64,000 bases of DNA from Rhizobacter sp. (lineage in GTDB: Bacteria; Pseudomonadota; Gammaproteobacteria; Burkholderiales; Burkholderiaceae_C), in contig JANXWV010000135.1 of the NCBI GenBank assembly GCA_025350965.1, positions 90,402 to 154,401 of the forward strand. The letters are read 5' to 3'. Shown in pieces: positions 47,358 through 56,458 of this stretch. The position numbers and the translations under genes were made by a program. The first letter of the stretch is position 1, and each line of letters starts with the position of its first letter. The notes under the pieces were generated by a model. That model worked only from the letters and a program-made list of their open reading frames with translations, did not search any database and had not been told where the DNA came from.

Positions 47358-47446
47358 GCGGGGCCGGCACGCTGCAGCGTGCCAAAAACAAGTCGCCCCG
47401 TGAGGTGCCTCCAGTGCGGAGTTCATCGGGCCGACAGCTGGCCTCG

Positions 47447-47456
47447 ATTATAGAAT
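47447..47456. promoter_or_regulatory. overlapping divergent -10 elements for mfd (minus) and ispD (plus)
   Basis: ATTATAGAAT: minus-strand TATAAT 47447-47452, plus-strand TAGAAT 47451-47456. Confidence 0.4.
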
Positions 47457-47466
47457 TCGCGCCTCC

Positions 47467-48189
47467 ATGCCGCTTGCCCCCGCCTCTATTTCCATCTCTC
47501 GTGCCACCTCCCGGTTGTTTGCACTCGTGCCGTGTGCCGGCATCGGCGAACGCTCGGGGGCGCAGGGGCCGAAACAGTACGCGTCGCTCGCCGGCCGCGC
47601 CCTCGTGGCGCACACGCTGGCCGCGTTGGCGAGCGTGCGCCGGCTCACGGTCACGCTGGTGGTGCTCAGCCCGTCGGACACGCAGTTCGAAACGCAGGTG
47701 CCGGGCTTCGGCGGCTGGGTGTCACGCGACGGCGGTGCGACGCGTGCCGAGTCGGTTGCGAACGGGCTGGCCGTGCTCGGCGCGCGCGGCGCCCTCGACC
47801 AGGACTGGGTGCTCGTGCACGACGCCGCGCGCTGCCTGTTGCGGCCAGCGTGGGTCGATGCGCTGATCGACGCCTGCATCGACGACGCCGTGGGCGGCCT
47901 GCTCGCGCTGCCGGTGGCCGACACGCTGAAGGCGGAGCGCTGTGGCCGGGTGCACGCCACCGTCGACCGGCGCGCGTTGTGGCAGGCGCAGACACCGCAG
48001 ATGTTTCGCCTCGGCTTGCTGCGCGAGGCATTGGCGGGCGGCACGGCCGGAATCACCGACGAAGCCAGTGCGGTCGAGGCGCTGGGCCATGCACCGAAGC
48101 TCGTGGCCGCGCCGCTCGAGAACTTCAAGGTCACCTACCCGGGCGACTTCGAACTCGCTGAACAACTGTTGAAAGCCAGGGCCCGATGA
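47467..48189 (+). CDS. ispD: 2-C-methyl-D-erythritol 4-phosphate cytidylyltransferase
   Basis: [37 protein letters not shown]. Confidence 0.95.
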   Translation: MPLAPASISISRATSRLFALVPCAGIGERSGAQGPKQYASLAGRALVAHTLAALASVRRLTVTLVVLSPSDTQFETQVPGFGGWVSRDGGATRAESVANGLAVLGARGALDQDWVLVHDAARCLLRPAWVDALIDACIDDAVGGLLALPVADTLKAERCGRVHATVDRRALWQAQTPQMFRLGLLREALAGGTAGITDEASAVEALGHAPKLVAAPLENFKVTYPGDFELAEQLLKARAR

Positions 48190-48683
48190 ACACCCGGATC
48201 AAGCCGCCGTTCTGGCGCATCGGCGAAGGCTGGGACACGCACGCACTGGTCGTTGGCCGCAAGCTCGTGCTCGGGGGCGTGGAGATACCGCACACGCACG
48301 GCCTGCAGGGCCACTCGGACGCCGACGCGCTTTGCCATGCCATCACCGACGCGCTGTTCGGTGCGGCCGCGCTGGGCGACATCGGCTTTCACTTCCCCGA
48401 CACCGATGCGCAGTACAAGGGCGCCGATTCCATCGCGCTGCTCGCCGAGGCTGCACGCCGGGTGCGCGCGGCCGGCTGGGTGATCGGCAACGTGGACAGC
48501 ACCATCGTCGCGCAGGCGCCGAAGATGGCGCCGCACATCCTGGCCATGCGCCAGCGCGTGGCACAGGCCATGGGTGTGGCGGTCGATCAGGTCAGCGTGA
48601 AGGCGAAGACGGCCGAAGGCATGGGGCCGGTGGGGCGGGGCGAGTCCATCGAGACGCGGGCGGTTTGCCTGCTGCAGAAGTAG
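48186..48683 (+). CDS. ispF: 2-C-methyl-D-erythritol 2,4-cyclodiphosphate synthase
   Basis: [50 protein letters not shown]. Confidence 0.96.
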   Translation: MNTRIKPPFWRIGEGWDTHALVVGRKLVLGGVEIPHTHGLQGHSDADALCHAITDALFGAAALGDIGFHFPDTDAQYKGADSIALLAEAARRVRAAGWVIGNVDSTIVAQAPKMAPHILAMRQRVAQAMGVAVDQVSVKAKTAEGMGPVGRGESIETRAVCLLQK

Positions 48684-48689
48684 CCGCAG

Positions 48690-50057
48690 CTACCGCAACG
48701 TCGAGACGGCCCAACCCGCCAGCGCGCACGCACCGAGCAGCGGCATCACGCCGACCTTGAAGCGAAACAGCGCGATGCCGGCACCGAGCGCGATCACCGC
48801 AGAGACCGCATCGAAGCGCCCACTGATCCCTTGCGGCCACAGCAGGTGGTAGGCGAAGAACAGCGCCAGGTTCAGGATCACGCCGACCACTGCAGCGGTG
48901 ATGGCGGTCAGTGGCGCGGTGAACTTCAACTGCCCGTGCGTGGCCTCGACCACCGGCCCGCCGGCCAGGATGAACACGAACGACGGCAGGAAGGTGAAGA
49001 AGGTCACCACGCTGGCCGCCAGCGCTGCGCCGAGGAACTGCGCTTCGGGCCCGAGCACCTGCCGCGTCCAGCCTGCGACGAAGCCGACGAAGGCCACCAC
49101 CATGATGAGCGGGCCCGGCGTGGTTTCACCGAGCGCCAGGCCGTCCATCATCTGTGCCGCACTGAGCCACTGGTGCTGTTCGACCGCGCCCTGGAACACA
49201 TACGGCAGCACCGCGTATGCACCGCCGAAGGTCAGCAGCGCGGCCTTCGTGAAGAACCAGCCGAGTTGCGTGAGCGTGCCCTGCATGCCGTTGATGGCGA
49301 CCAGAACGCCCATCGCCGCGGCCCACAGCGCCAGGCCGACGAGCAGCACGCGCGCGAGCCTGCCGCTTGTGAAGCGCGCATGAGCCGGGGTGGGTGTGGC
49401 GTCGTCGATCAGCGCCGCACCGTAGTGCTTGTTAGCCGCACCGTGGCCACCGCCGGGCGCGAACACGGCCGGTGCGAAGCGGCTGCCCGCCATGCCGATC
49501 AACGCCGCTGCAATCACGATCAGCGGGAACGGCAGGTTCAACGCGAAGATGGCCACGAACGCCCCGGCCGCAATGGCCCACATCCAACCGTTCTTCAGCG
49601 CCCGCCCGCCGATGCGGTGCGCGGCATGCAACACGATGGCGGTGACCGCGGGCTTGAGCCCGTAGAACACCCCCGCCACCCAGGCCACATGGCCGAACGC
49701 GAGGTAAACCCAGGCGAGGCCGATGAGGATGAACAGCGAAGGCAGCACGAACAGCGCGCCTGCCATCACGCCGCCCCATGTGCGGTGCATCAGCCAGCCG
49801 ATGTAGGTGGCGAGTTGCTGGGCCTCGGGCCCTGGCAGCACCATGCAGTAGTTCAGCGCATGCAGAAAGCGCTGCTCCGAGATCCAGCGCTTCTGCTCGA
49901 CCAGCTCGGTGTGCATGATGGCGATCTGCCCGGCCGGGCCGCCGAAGCTGATGAAGCCCAGCCGCAGCCAGTACCAGAAGGCTGCGCGGAACGTGACCGG
50001 CGCGGGCGGTGCTTCGGCCGCCACGGCCGGAGCCTGGCTCACCGCGTCATCCCTCAC
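48690..50057 (-). CDS. chrA: chromate transporter (CHR family)
   Basis: FWYWLRLGFISFGGPAGQIAIMHTELVEQKRWISEQRFLHALNYCMVLPGPEAQQLATYIGW; GTG start at 50057. Confidence 0.92.
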   Translation of the reverse strand: MRDDAVSQAPAVAAEAPPAPVTFRAAFWYWLRLGFISFGGPAGQIAIMHTELVEQKRWISEQRFLHALNYCMVLPGPEAQQLATYIGWLMHRTWGGVMAGALFVLPSLFILIGLAWVYLAFGHVAWVAGVFYGLKPAVTAIVLHAAHRIGGRALKNGWMWAIAAGAFVAIFALNLPFPLIVIAAALIGMAGSRFAPAVFAPGGGHGAANKHYGAALIDDATPTPAHARFTSGRLARVLLVGLALWAAAMGVLVAINGMQGTLTQLGWFFTKAALLTFGGAYAVLPYVFQGAVEQHQWLSAAQMMDGLALGETTPGPLIMVVAFVGFVAGWTRQVLGPEAQFLGAALAASVVTFFTFLPSFVFILAGGPVVEATHGQLKFTAPLTAITAAVVGVILNLALFFAYHLLWPQGISGRFDAVSAVIALGAGIALFRFKVGVMPLLGACALAGWAVSTLR

Positions 50058-51382
50058 GGTGCCTTCTTCAACCGGATGTGCGCAAGCAAGCCACCGTCCG
50101 CCGCGTTCGTCAGCTCGAAGGTGCCGCCCATGCGTTGCACCGCTTTCTCGACGATGGCCAGGCCCAGGCCGGCGCCGGTGGCGGCGGTGCGCGCCGCGTC
50201 GCCGCGAAAGAACGGGGTGGTCAGCTGCGCCAGCTTCTTCGGGTCGGCGCCGGGGCCGTGGTCGCGCACGCTCAGGATCACCCACGGCCCGGTGCGCGCG
50301 TAGGTCACCAGCACGCGGGCAATGCCGGTGTCGTTGCTGCGGCCGTATCGGCGCGCGTTCTCGAACAGGTTCTGCAACACGCGGCCGAGCTCGGTGTCGT
50401 CGGCCATCACCTTGGTGTCGATCGCCACGCGCGACGTGATGCGGATCTGGCTGGTGTCGCGAAAGGCCGCCATCTCGCGGTCGACCACACTGCTCAGGTG
50501 CACTGGTGTCAGCTTGCTTTCGCCGGGGCGCGCGTAGTCCATGAACTTGTCGATGATGGCGTCGAGCTGCGTGATGTCGAGCGCCATGTTCTGCTTGGCC
50601 TCTTCGTCTTGCACGCTCATTTCCGCCTCCAGGCGAAGGCGCGCCAGCGGCGTGCGCAAGTCGTGCGAGATGCCGGCGAGCATCACCGCCCGGTCCTGTT
50701 CGACCTTCGCCAGCTCGCGCGCCATGCGGTTGAAGCCCATGTTGACCTGGCGGATCTCGTTCGTCAGCGTGTTCTCGTCGAGCACCGAATCGAACTCGCC
50801 TTCGCGGATGCGGCTGGCGGCGAAGCTCAGCTCCTTCAGCGGCTGGTTGATGAGCCGCGCAATGGCTGCCGAGCCCGCCATCGTGGCCAGCAGCGCGATG
50901 CTGACCCACAAGGTCAGCGTGCTCCACGCCATCGGCCCCGGGGTGGCCGCATCGGCCTGCAGCCAGTACGGGTCTTTCTCGATCGTGAAGCCAATCCACA
51001 GGCCGGGCGCGCCGTTCACGGTGCTGGCCACGATGGTGTCGGCGCCGAGCCGCTGACGCAGGTCGTTGCTGATGGCGCGCGAACTGCGATCAGCGTCGTA
51101 GGGCTCCCACTTGTCGGCCGGTTCGCGGGGTGCGAGCTTGAGCGACTCTTGCGCCGAGATGCCTTTGACCAGCGCGATGCGGTTGATGCCGTCGCTCGCA
51201 AGCAGCGCAGCCCGAGCGATCTTCACGAGGCTTGCGATCTGCTGCGCTGCCTGCGTGGCACGCGGCTCGAATTCGAGCGCGCGGAAGGTTTGCGTCCAGG
51301 CGAACACGCCGCAGGCGAGCAGCAACGCGAGCAGGAAGAACGTGCGCCAGAACAGGCTCAGCGCGACTTGTTGACGGGCCAT
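50054..51382 (-). CDS. EnvZ/RisS-like sensor histidine kinase
   Basis: HAMP region; AGISHDLRTPLARLRLEAEMS H-box; paired with OmpR-like regulator. Confidence 0.9.
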   Translation of the reverse strand: MARQQVALSLFWRTFFLLALLLACGVFAWTQTFRALEFEPRATQAAQQIASLVKIARAALLASDGINRIALVKGISAQESLKLAPREPADKWEPYDADRSSRAISNDLRQRLGADTIVASTVNGAPGLWIGFTIEKDPYWLQADAATPGPMAWSTLTLWVSIALLATMAGSAAIARLINQPLKELSFAASRIREGEFDSVLDENTLTNEIRQVNMGFNRMARELAKVEQDRAVMLAGISHDLRTPLARLRLEAEMSVQDEEAKQNMALDITQLDAIIDKFMDYARPGESKLTPVHLSSVVDREMAAFRDTSQIRITSRVAIDTKVMADDTELGRVLQNLFENARRYGRSNDTGIARVLVTYARTGPWVILSVRDHGPGADPKKLAQLTTPFFRGDAARTAATGAGLGLAIVEKAVQRMGGTFELTNAADGGLLAHIRLKKAP

Positions 51383-51457
51383 CGGTAAGTGGCCGCCTGA
51401 GATGGCGGGCCGGCGAATCTAACAGACGGCCGAGGGCGCTCGCGCGGTTACGTCAGG

Positions 51458-52192
51458 TCAGGGCGCGCCGTCCGGAACGAACACGTAGCCCACGCCCCAC
51501 ACCGTCTGGATGTAGCGCGGCTGGGCCGGGTCGGGCTCGATCATCTTGCGCAGGCGCGAGATCTGCACGTCCAGGCTGCGGTCGAAGGGCTCGAACTCGC
51601 GGCCGCGCGCGAGCTGCGCGAGCTTGTCTCGGCTGAGCGGCTGGCGCGGGTGGCGCACGAGCGCCTTGAGCATCGAGAACTCGCCGGTAGTCAGCGCGAT
51701 CTGGTCGCCTTCCTTGCTCAGGCGGCGCAGCGCCAGGTCGAACTCGAACGGGCCGAAGGTCACGGTCTGCGCGTCGAGTGCGGGCGCGCCCGGGGCTTCG
51801 AGCGTGGGGCGGCGGCGCAATACGGCGTGGATGCGCGCGAGCAGTTCGCGCGGGTTGAAGGGCTTGGGCAGATAGTCGTCGGCCCCGACCTCCAGGCCGA
51901 CGATGCGGTCCACGTCTTCCACCTTGGCGGTCAGCATGATGATGGGCGTCAGGTCGTTCGCTGCGCGCAGGCGCCGGCAGATCGATAGGCCGTCTTCGCC
52001 CGGCAGCATCAGGTCGAGCACGATGAGGTGCACCGTCTCGCGCGTCAGCAGGCGGTTCAGCGCCTTCGCGTCTTCCGCCAGCAGCACCTCGAAGCCCTCT
52101 TGCGTGAGGTAGCGGCGCAGCAGGTCGCGGATGCGGGCATCATCATCGACAACGACGATGCGGTCGGGGCGCGGGTTGGCGGCTGTAGACAT
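51458..52192 (-). CDS. ompR: OmpR-family response regulator
   Basis: IVVVDDDARIRDLLRRYLTQEGFEVLLAEDAKALNRLL..; winged-helix C-terminus; start ATG at 52192. Confidence 0.92.
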   Translation of the reverse strand: MSTAANPRPDRIVVVDDDARIRDLLRRYLTQEGFEVLLAEDAKALNRLLTRETVHLIVLDLMLPGEDGLSICRRLRAANDLTPIIMLTAKVEDVDRIVGLEVGADDYLPKPFNPRELLARIHAVLRRRPTLEAPGAPALDAQTVTFGPFEFDLALRRLSKEGDQIALTTGEFSMLKALVRHPRQPLSRDKLAQLARGREFEPFDRSLDVQISRLRKMIEPDPAQPRYIQTVWGVGYVFVPDGAP

Positions 52193-52266
52193 GCAGGGAA
52201 CTCCGAATTTGTAACAGCGGCGATTTTGCGCAGGTTTCGACTGCCGATTCGATGGGTCTGACCAAA

Positions 52267-52287
52267 GGTTACAACTCGGCCGTAACC
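52267..52287. promoter_or_regulatory. inverted repeat GGTTAC-N9-GTAACC in the divergent ompR/SIMPL intergenic region
   Basis: perfect 6-bp arms; another GTAAC half-site at 52211. Confidence 0.4.
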
Positions 52288-52315
52288 ACATTCCACTCTC
52301 GAAAGGACACGACTC

Positions 52316-53023
52316 ATGCTCGACCACGCCACCCGATTGACTGCTGCGCTGTGCCTGGCGGCCGCCAGCGCCGGTGGGGCCTGCGCCGACCTGGCCCCGC
52401 CCCAGGGCGTTGTCATGCTCGGTGCCAGCGCCACCACCGAAGTCACGAAAGACCTGCTCACCGTCACGCTCGGCACCACGCGTGAAGGGGCTGATGCGGG
52501 CGCGGTGCAGTCGCAACTGAAGCAGGCACTCGATGCCGCCCTGGTCGAGGCGAAGAAGGCCGCCCGGCCCGGCCAGCTGGACGTGCAGACCGGCAACTTC
52601 CAGGTTTCGCCGCGCTACACGAACAAGGGCACCACCAACGGCTGGCAAGGCAGCGCCGAACTGGTGATCGAGGGCCGCGACATGCCCGCCATCGGCCAGC
52701 TCACCGGGCGCATCAACACCCTCACGATCAGCCGCGTGGCCTACAACCTGTCGCGCGATCTGCGCGAGCGCGTCGAGGGCGAGGTGTCGGCCCAGGCCAT
52801 CGCCCGCTTTCGCGCCAAGGCGATCGAGGCGGCGAAGAACTTCGGCTACACCGGCTACGCGGTGCGCGAGGTCAGCGTGAACACGAACGAGTCGTCGCCG
52901 GTGCGGCCGATGGCGATGCAGGCGAAGTCGATGTCGGCACCCGGCGATGAGGCCTTGCCGGTCGAGCCGGGCAAGGGCGTGGTCGTGGTGTCGGTGAACG
53001 GCTCGGTGCAGATGACGCGCTGA
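52316..53023 (+). CDS. SIMPL (DUF541) domain periplasmic protein
   Basis: signal peptide; GVVMLGASATTEVTKDLLTVTLGTTREG..; RFRAKAIEAAKNFGYTGYAVREVSV. Confidence 0.88.
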   Translation: MLDHATRLTAALCLAAASAGGACADLAPPQGVVMLGASATTEVTKDLLTVTLGTTREGADAGAVQSQLKQALDAALVEAKKAARPGQLDVQTGNFQVSPRYTNKGTTNGWQGSAELVIEGRDMPAIGQLTGRINTLTISRVAYNLSRDLRERVEGEVSAQAIARFRAKAIEAAKNFGYTGYAVREVSVNTNESSPVRPMAMQAKSMSAPGDEALPVEPGKGVVVVSVNGSVQMTR

Positions 53024-53101
53024 AGCCGTCGAGCTGCCGCGGCGAGCGGGCGCCCGGCCGGCCCATCCGGCCGAGTCGACCAAGTAGGTAAAGTGCGATT
53101 G

Positions 53102-53989
53102 ATGAGCACCACCGAACCACGCCTCAATCACGTTCAATGCCTGAGCGCCCGCGGCTTGCACCGCATGGCCTACTGGGAGTGGGGCGACGCCGCCAACCCA
53201 CGCGTGCTGGTGTGCGTGCACGGCTTGGCGCGCCAGGGCCGTGACTTCGACACGCTGGCGCACAGCCTCGGCGCCGAGTACCGCGTCGTCTGCCCCGACG
53301 TGGTCGGGCGCGGCCGGTCGGATGCCCTGGCCGACCCGATGGCCTACCAGGTGCCCACCTACGTGGCCGACATGGTCACGCTCATCGCGCGGCTTGATGC
53401 AACCGCGCTGCATTGGGTCGGCACGTCGATGGGCGGGCTCATCGGCATGGTGCTCGCGGGCTTGCCGAACTCGCCGATCCAGCGGCTCGTGCTCAACGAG
53501 ATCGGGCCGACGATCCAACCCGAGGCCGTGGCGCGCATCGGCACCTACCTCGGTGTGCCGCAGCACTGGGCCACGGTCGACGAGGCGGCCGACGCCTTGC
53601 TCGCCATCTCGCAGGGCTTCGGGCCGCACACACGGGAGCAGTGGCTGGCGCTGACCCGGCCGATGCTCAAACCAGACGCCGGGCCCGACGGCGCCGCCGG
53701 CTTCAAGCTGCACTACGACATGAACATCGCCCAGCCCCTGCGCGCCATGACGGCACACGACGCGGCCACTGGCGAGGCCGTGCTTTGGCACAGCTACGAC
53801 CACATCGCCTGCCCCACGCTGCTGCTTCGCGGCGCCGACTCCGACCTGCTCACGGCCGCTACCGCGCAAGCCATGACGCTGCGCGGCCCGAAGGCGCGGG
53901 TGGTCGAGTTCGCCGGCGTCGGCCATGCGCCGACGCTTGTCGCCGCCGATCAGGTGAATGCGGTGCGGGAGTTCCTGCTGGCGCCATGA
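53102..53989 (+). CDS. alpha/beta hydrolase
   Basis: VLVCVHGLARQGRDFDTLA; GTSMGG nucleophile elbow. Confidence 0.9.
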   Translation: MSTTEPRLNHVQCLSARGLHRMAYWEWGDAANPRVLVCVHGLARQGRDFDTLAHSLGAEYRVVCPDVVGRGRSDALADPMAYQVPTYVADMVTLIARLDATALHWVGTSMGGLIGMVLAGLPNSPIQRLVLNEIGPTIQPEAVARIGTYLGVPQHWATVDEAADALLAISQGFGPHTREQWLALTRPMLKPDAGPDGAAGFKLHYDMNIAQPLRAMTAHDAATGEAVLWHSYDHIACPTLLLRGADSDLLTAATAQAMTLRGPKARVVEFAGVGHAPTLVAADQVNAVREFLLAP

Positions 53990-56253
53990 AGACCGGAACC
54001 CCGGCCGCGCGCACCGGTGCGGCGACGATCGTTCAGCTGATCGAGGCCGACCCCGACGCCCGAGTTCACCCCGCAGACGCCGCTGTGCCCGACGAATGGG
54101 CGCAGCTGGCACGTGCCCGCGCGTTTTCCGAGCCGCTGCTGGCCGGTGAACTGCTCGACACCGGCGAAGAAGCGCTGGCCCATGCGGACGCAGTGGCGGC
54201 CATCCTCGAAGGCATCGGTGCCGCGCCGTCGATGCGTGCGGCGGCCTACCTTGTGTATGCCGGCGACTACCTGAACAAACCCGAGGAAGTGGTCACCAAG
54301 GCCTTCGGCGCGTCGCACGCCAGCCTGGTCGTGAACACCCGCAAGCTGGTGCAGTTGCAGCGCGCGGCGCGCGAAGCGCAGCTCGGCACCGAGCAGCGCG
54401 CGCAGCAAACCGAGCGGGTGCGCAAGATGCTGCTCGCGTTCTCGCGCGACCTGCGTGTGGTGCTGCTGCGCCTGGCCTCACGGTTGCAGACGCTGCGCTT
54501 CTTCGCTGCGAGCAGGACGCCGTGCCCGCAGCCACTGGCGGCCGAGTCGCTGCAGGTGTTCGCGCCGCTCGCCAACCGGCTCGGCATCTGGCAGATCAAG
54601 TGGGAACTCGAAGACCTGTCGTTCCGCTTTCTGGAGCCCGAGGCCTACAAGCGCGTCGCCGGGTTGCTCGACGAGCGCCGCGTCGAGCGCGAGCAGCGCG
54701 TCGAGGCGTTCCGCCAGCACCTGGCCGACGACCTGGCGCGCCACGGCCTGCGGGCCGAAGTGCAGGGTCGGCCGAAGCACCTGTACAGCATCTGGAAGAA
54801 GATGAACGGCAAGGCGCTGAGCTTCGAGCAGGTGCTCGATGTGCGCGCCGTGCGGCTCATCGTCAGCGACGTGGCCGCGTGCTACGCCGCGCTCGGCCGC
54901 GTGCACGAACGCTTTCGCGCGGTGGCGGGCGAGTTCGACGACTACATCGAGCGGCCGAAGCCGAACGGCTATCAGTCGCTGCACACGGTGGTGCTCGACG
55001 AGTCGGGCCGGCCGGTCGAAGTGCAGATTCGAACGGCCGCCATGCACGAGCACGCCGAGCACGGCGTGGCCGCGCACTGGGCCTACAAGGACGCAGGCGC
55101 GAAGGGCTATGCCGGCGTGAGTGCCGGGGCCGAGCAGAGCGCCCGCGTCGCCGAGGCCCGCAAGGCCGTACTGCGCCAGTTGCTGGCCTGGGAGCGCGAC
55201 TTTGCCGCGCAGGCCGGCCCGGCCGAGCCCGGCGCTGCGCCGGTCGATGAGCGCATCTACGTCTTCACGCCCGCCGCCACGGTCGTCGAACTGGCGGCCG
55301 GCGCCACGCCCATCGACTTTGCCTATGCCGTGCACACCGACCTGGGCCACCGCTGCCGCGGTGCCAAGGTCGACGGCGCGATGGTGCCGCTGAACACTGC
55401 CCTGCGCAGCGGGCAGACGGTCGAGATCACGGCGGCCAAGGAGGGCGGCCCGTCGCTCGACTGGCTGAACGCCGACCTCGGCTACTTGAAAAGCCCGCGC
55501 TCGCGCACCAAGGTGCGAGCCTGGTTCAACGTGCTGGCCCAGAGCGCCACGATCGCGCGCGGCCGCGAGGCCGTAGAAAAGCTGCTGCAGCGCGAAGGCA
55601 AGACTGCGACCAAGCTCGACGACCTGGCACAGCGGCTGGGCTTTCGCCACGCCGATGCGCTGTTCGAAGTCGTCGGCAAGGACGAGTTCTCGCTGCGCAC
55701 CATCGAGACGCTGCTGCGCCCGGCCGAGCCCATGCCGTCGGCCGACGAGGCGTTCGTCGCGCGGCGCAGCAACGTCGATGCGGCAGCGCCGAAGGGTGGG
55801 GTGCTGGTGGTGGGTGTCGAGTCGCTGATGACCAACCTGGCGCGCTGCTGCCGGCCCGCGCCGCCCGACGCCATCGGCGGCTACGTGACGCGCGGCAAGG
55901 GCGTGGCCGTGCACCGCGCGGCCTGCAGCAACTTCAAGGAAATGGGCGCGCGTGCGCCCGAGCGGCTGATCGCCGTGGCCTGGGGTGCTGCGCGCGCCGA
56001 CCGTGCGGCGCTGTACCCGGTCGACGTGATGGTGGAAGCGGCCGACCGGCAAGGGCTGTTGCGCGACATCTCGGAGCTGTTCGCGAAGGAGAAGATGAAC
56101 GTCACCGGCGTCAAGACGCAGTCGGTGCGTGACTCGGGCGGTGGCACCGCGTGGATGACCTTCACCATCGAGGTCGCCGACGCCGCGCGCCTGGCCCATG
56201 TGCTGAGCTTGGCGGCGCGCATTGCCGGCGTGCGCGCGGTGCGCCGGAAGTGA
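53986..56253 (+). CDS. relA: RelA-type (p)ppGpp synthetase
   Basis: synthetase, TGS and ACT domains recognisable; hydrolase HD motif degenerate; ATGA overlap with the upstream hydrolase. Confidence 0.9.
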   Translation: MKTGTPAARTGAATIVQLIEADPDARVHPADAAVPDEWAQLARARAFSEPLLAGELLDTGEEALAHADAVAAILEGIGAAPSMRAAAYLVYAGDYLNKPEEVVTKAFGASHASLVVNTRKLVQLQRAAREAQLGTEQRAQQTERVRKMLLAFSRDLRVVLLRLASRLQTLRFFAASRTPCPQPLAAESLQVFAPLANRLGIWQIKWELEDLSFRFLEPEAYKRVAGLLDERRVEREQRVEAFRQHLADDLARHGLRAEVQGRPKHLYSIWKKMNGKALSFEQVLDVRAVRLIVSDVAACYAALGRVHERFRAVAGEFDDYIERPKPNGYQSLHTVVLDESGRPVEVQIRTAAMHEHAEHGVAAHWAYKDAGAKGYAGVSAGAEQSARVAEARKAVLRQLLAWERDFAAQAGPAEPGAAPVDERIYVFTPAATVVELAAGATPIDFAYAVHTDLGHRCRGAKVDGAMVPLNTALRSGQTVEITAAKEGGPSLDWLNADLGYLKSPRSRTKVRAWFNVLAQSATIARGREAVEKLLQREGKTATKLDDLAQRLGFRHADALFEVVGKDEFSLRTIETLLRPAEPMPSADEAFVARRSNVDAAAPKGGVLVVGVESLMTNLARCCRPAPPDAIGGYVTRGKGVAVHRAACSNFKEMGARAPERLIAVAWGAARADRAALYPVDVMVEAADRQGLLRDISELFAKEKMNVTGVKTQSVRDSGGGTAWMTFTIEVADAARLAHVLSLAARIAGVRAVRRK

Positions 56254-56299
56254 AGGCCCAAAGGCGGTCTCACACGTGGGCTACAATTAAGGGCTCAAT

Positions 56300-56376
56300 A
56301 GGCGCGTAGCTCAGCTGGTTAGAGCACCACCTTGACATGGTGGGGGTCGTTGGTTCGAGTCCAATCGCGCCTACCA
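56300..56376 (+). tRNA. tRNA-Val (anticodon GAC)
   Basis: AGGCGCG/CGCGCCT acceptor, CCACC-TTGACAT-GGTGG anticodon arm, GTTGG-TTCGAGT-CCAAT T-arm, encoded CCA. Confidence 0.96.
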
Positions 56377-56394
56377 AATACGGTAGGAAGAACA

Positions 56395-56426
56395 AGCACC
56401 CGGCGGAGACGCCCGGTGCTTTTTTC
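56395..56426 (+). terminator. intrinsic terminator after tRNA-Val
   Basis: AGCACCCGGCG-GAGA-CGCCCGGTGCT (one mismatch) then a T-run. Confidence 0.8.
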
Positions 56427-56458
56427 TTGCCTCCGACCGGCCCGCATCGCAGCTCGAT

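Noticed and set aside
48690-50999. 769-aa minus-strand ORF including chrA
   Set aside because: The N-terminal portion is out-of-frame sequence of the histidine kinase gene; true chrA begins at GTG 50057.
51458-54112. 884-aa minus-strand ORF
   Set aside because: Only the C-terminal part (from 52192) is real (OmpR-like); the extension is antisense to the SIMPL and hydrolase genes.
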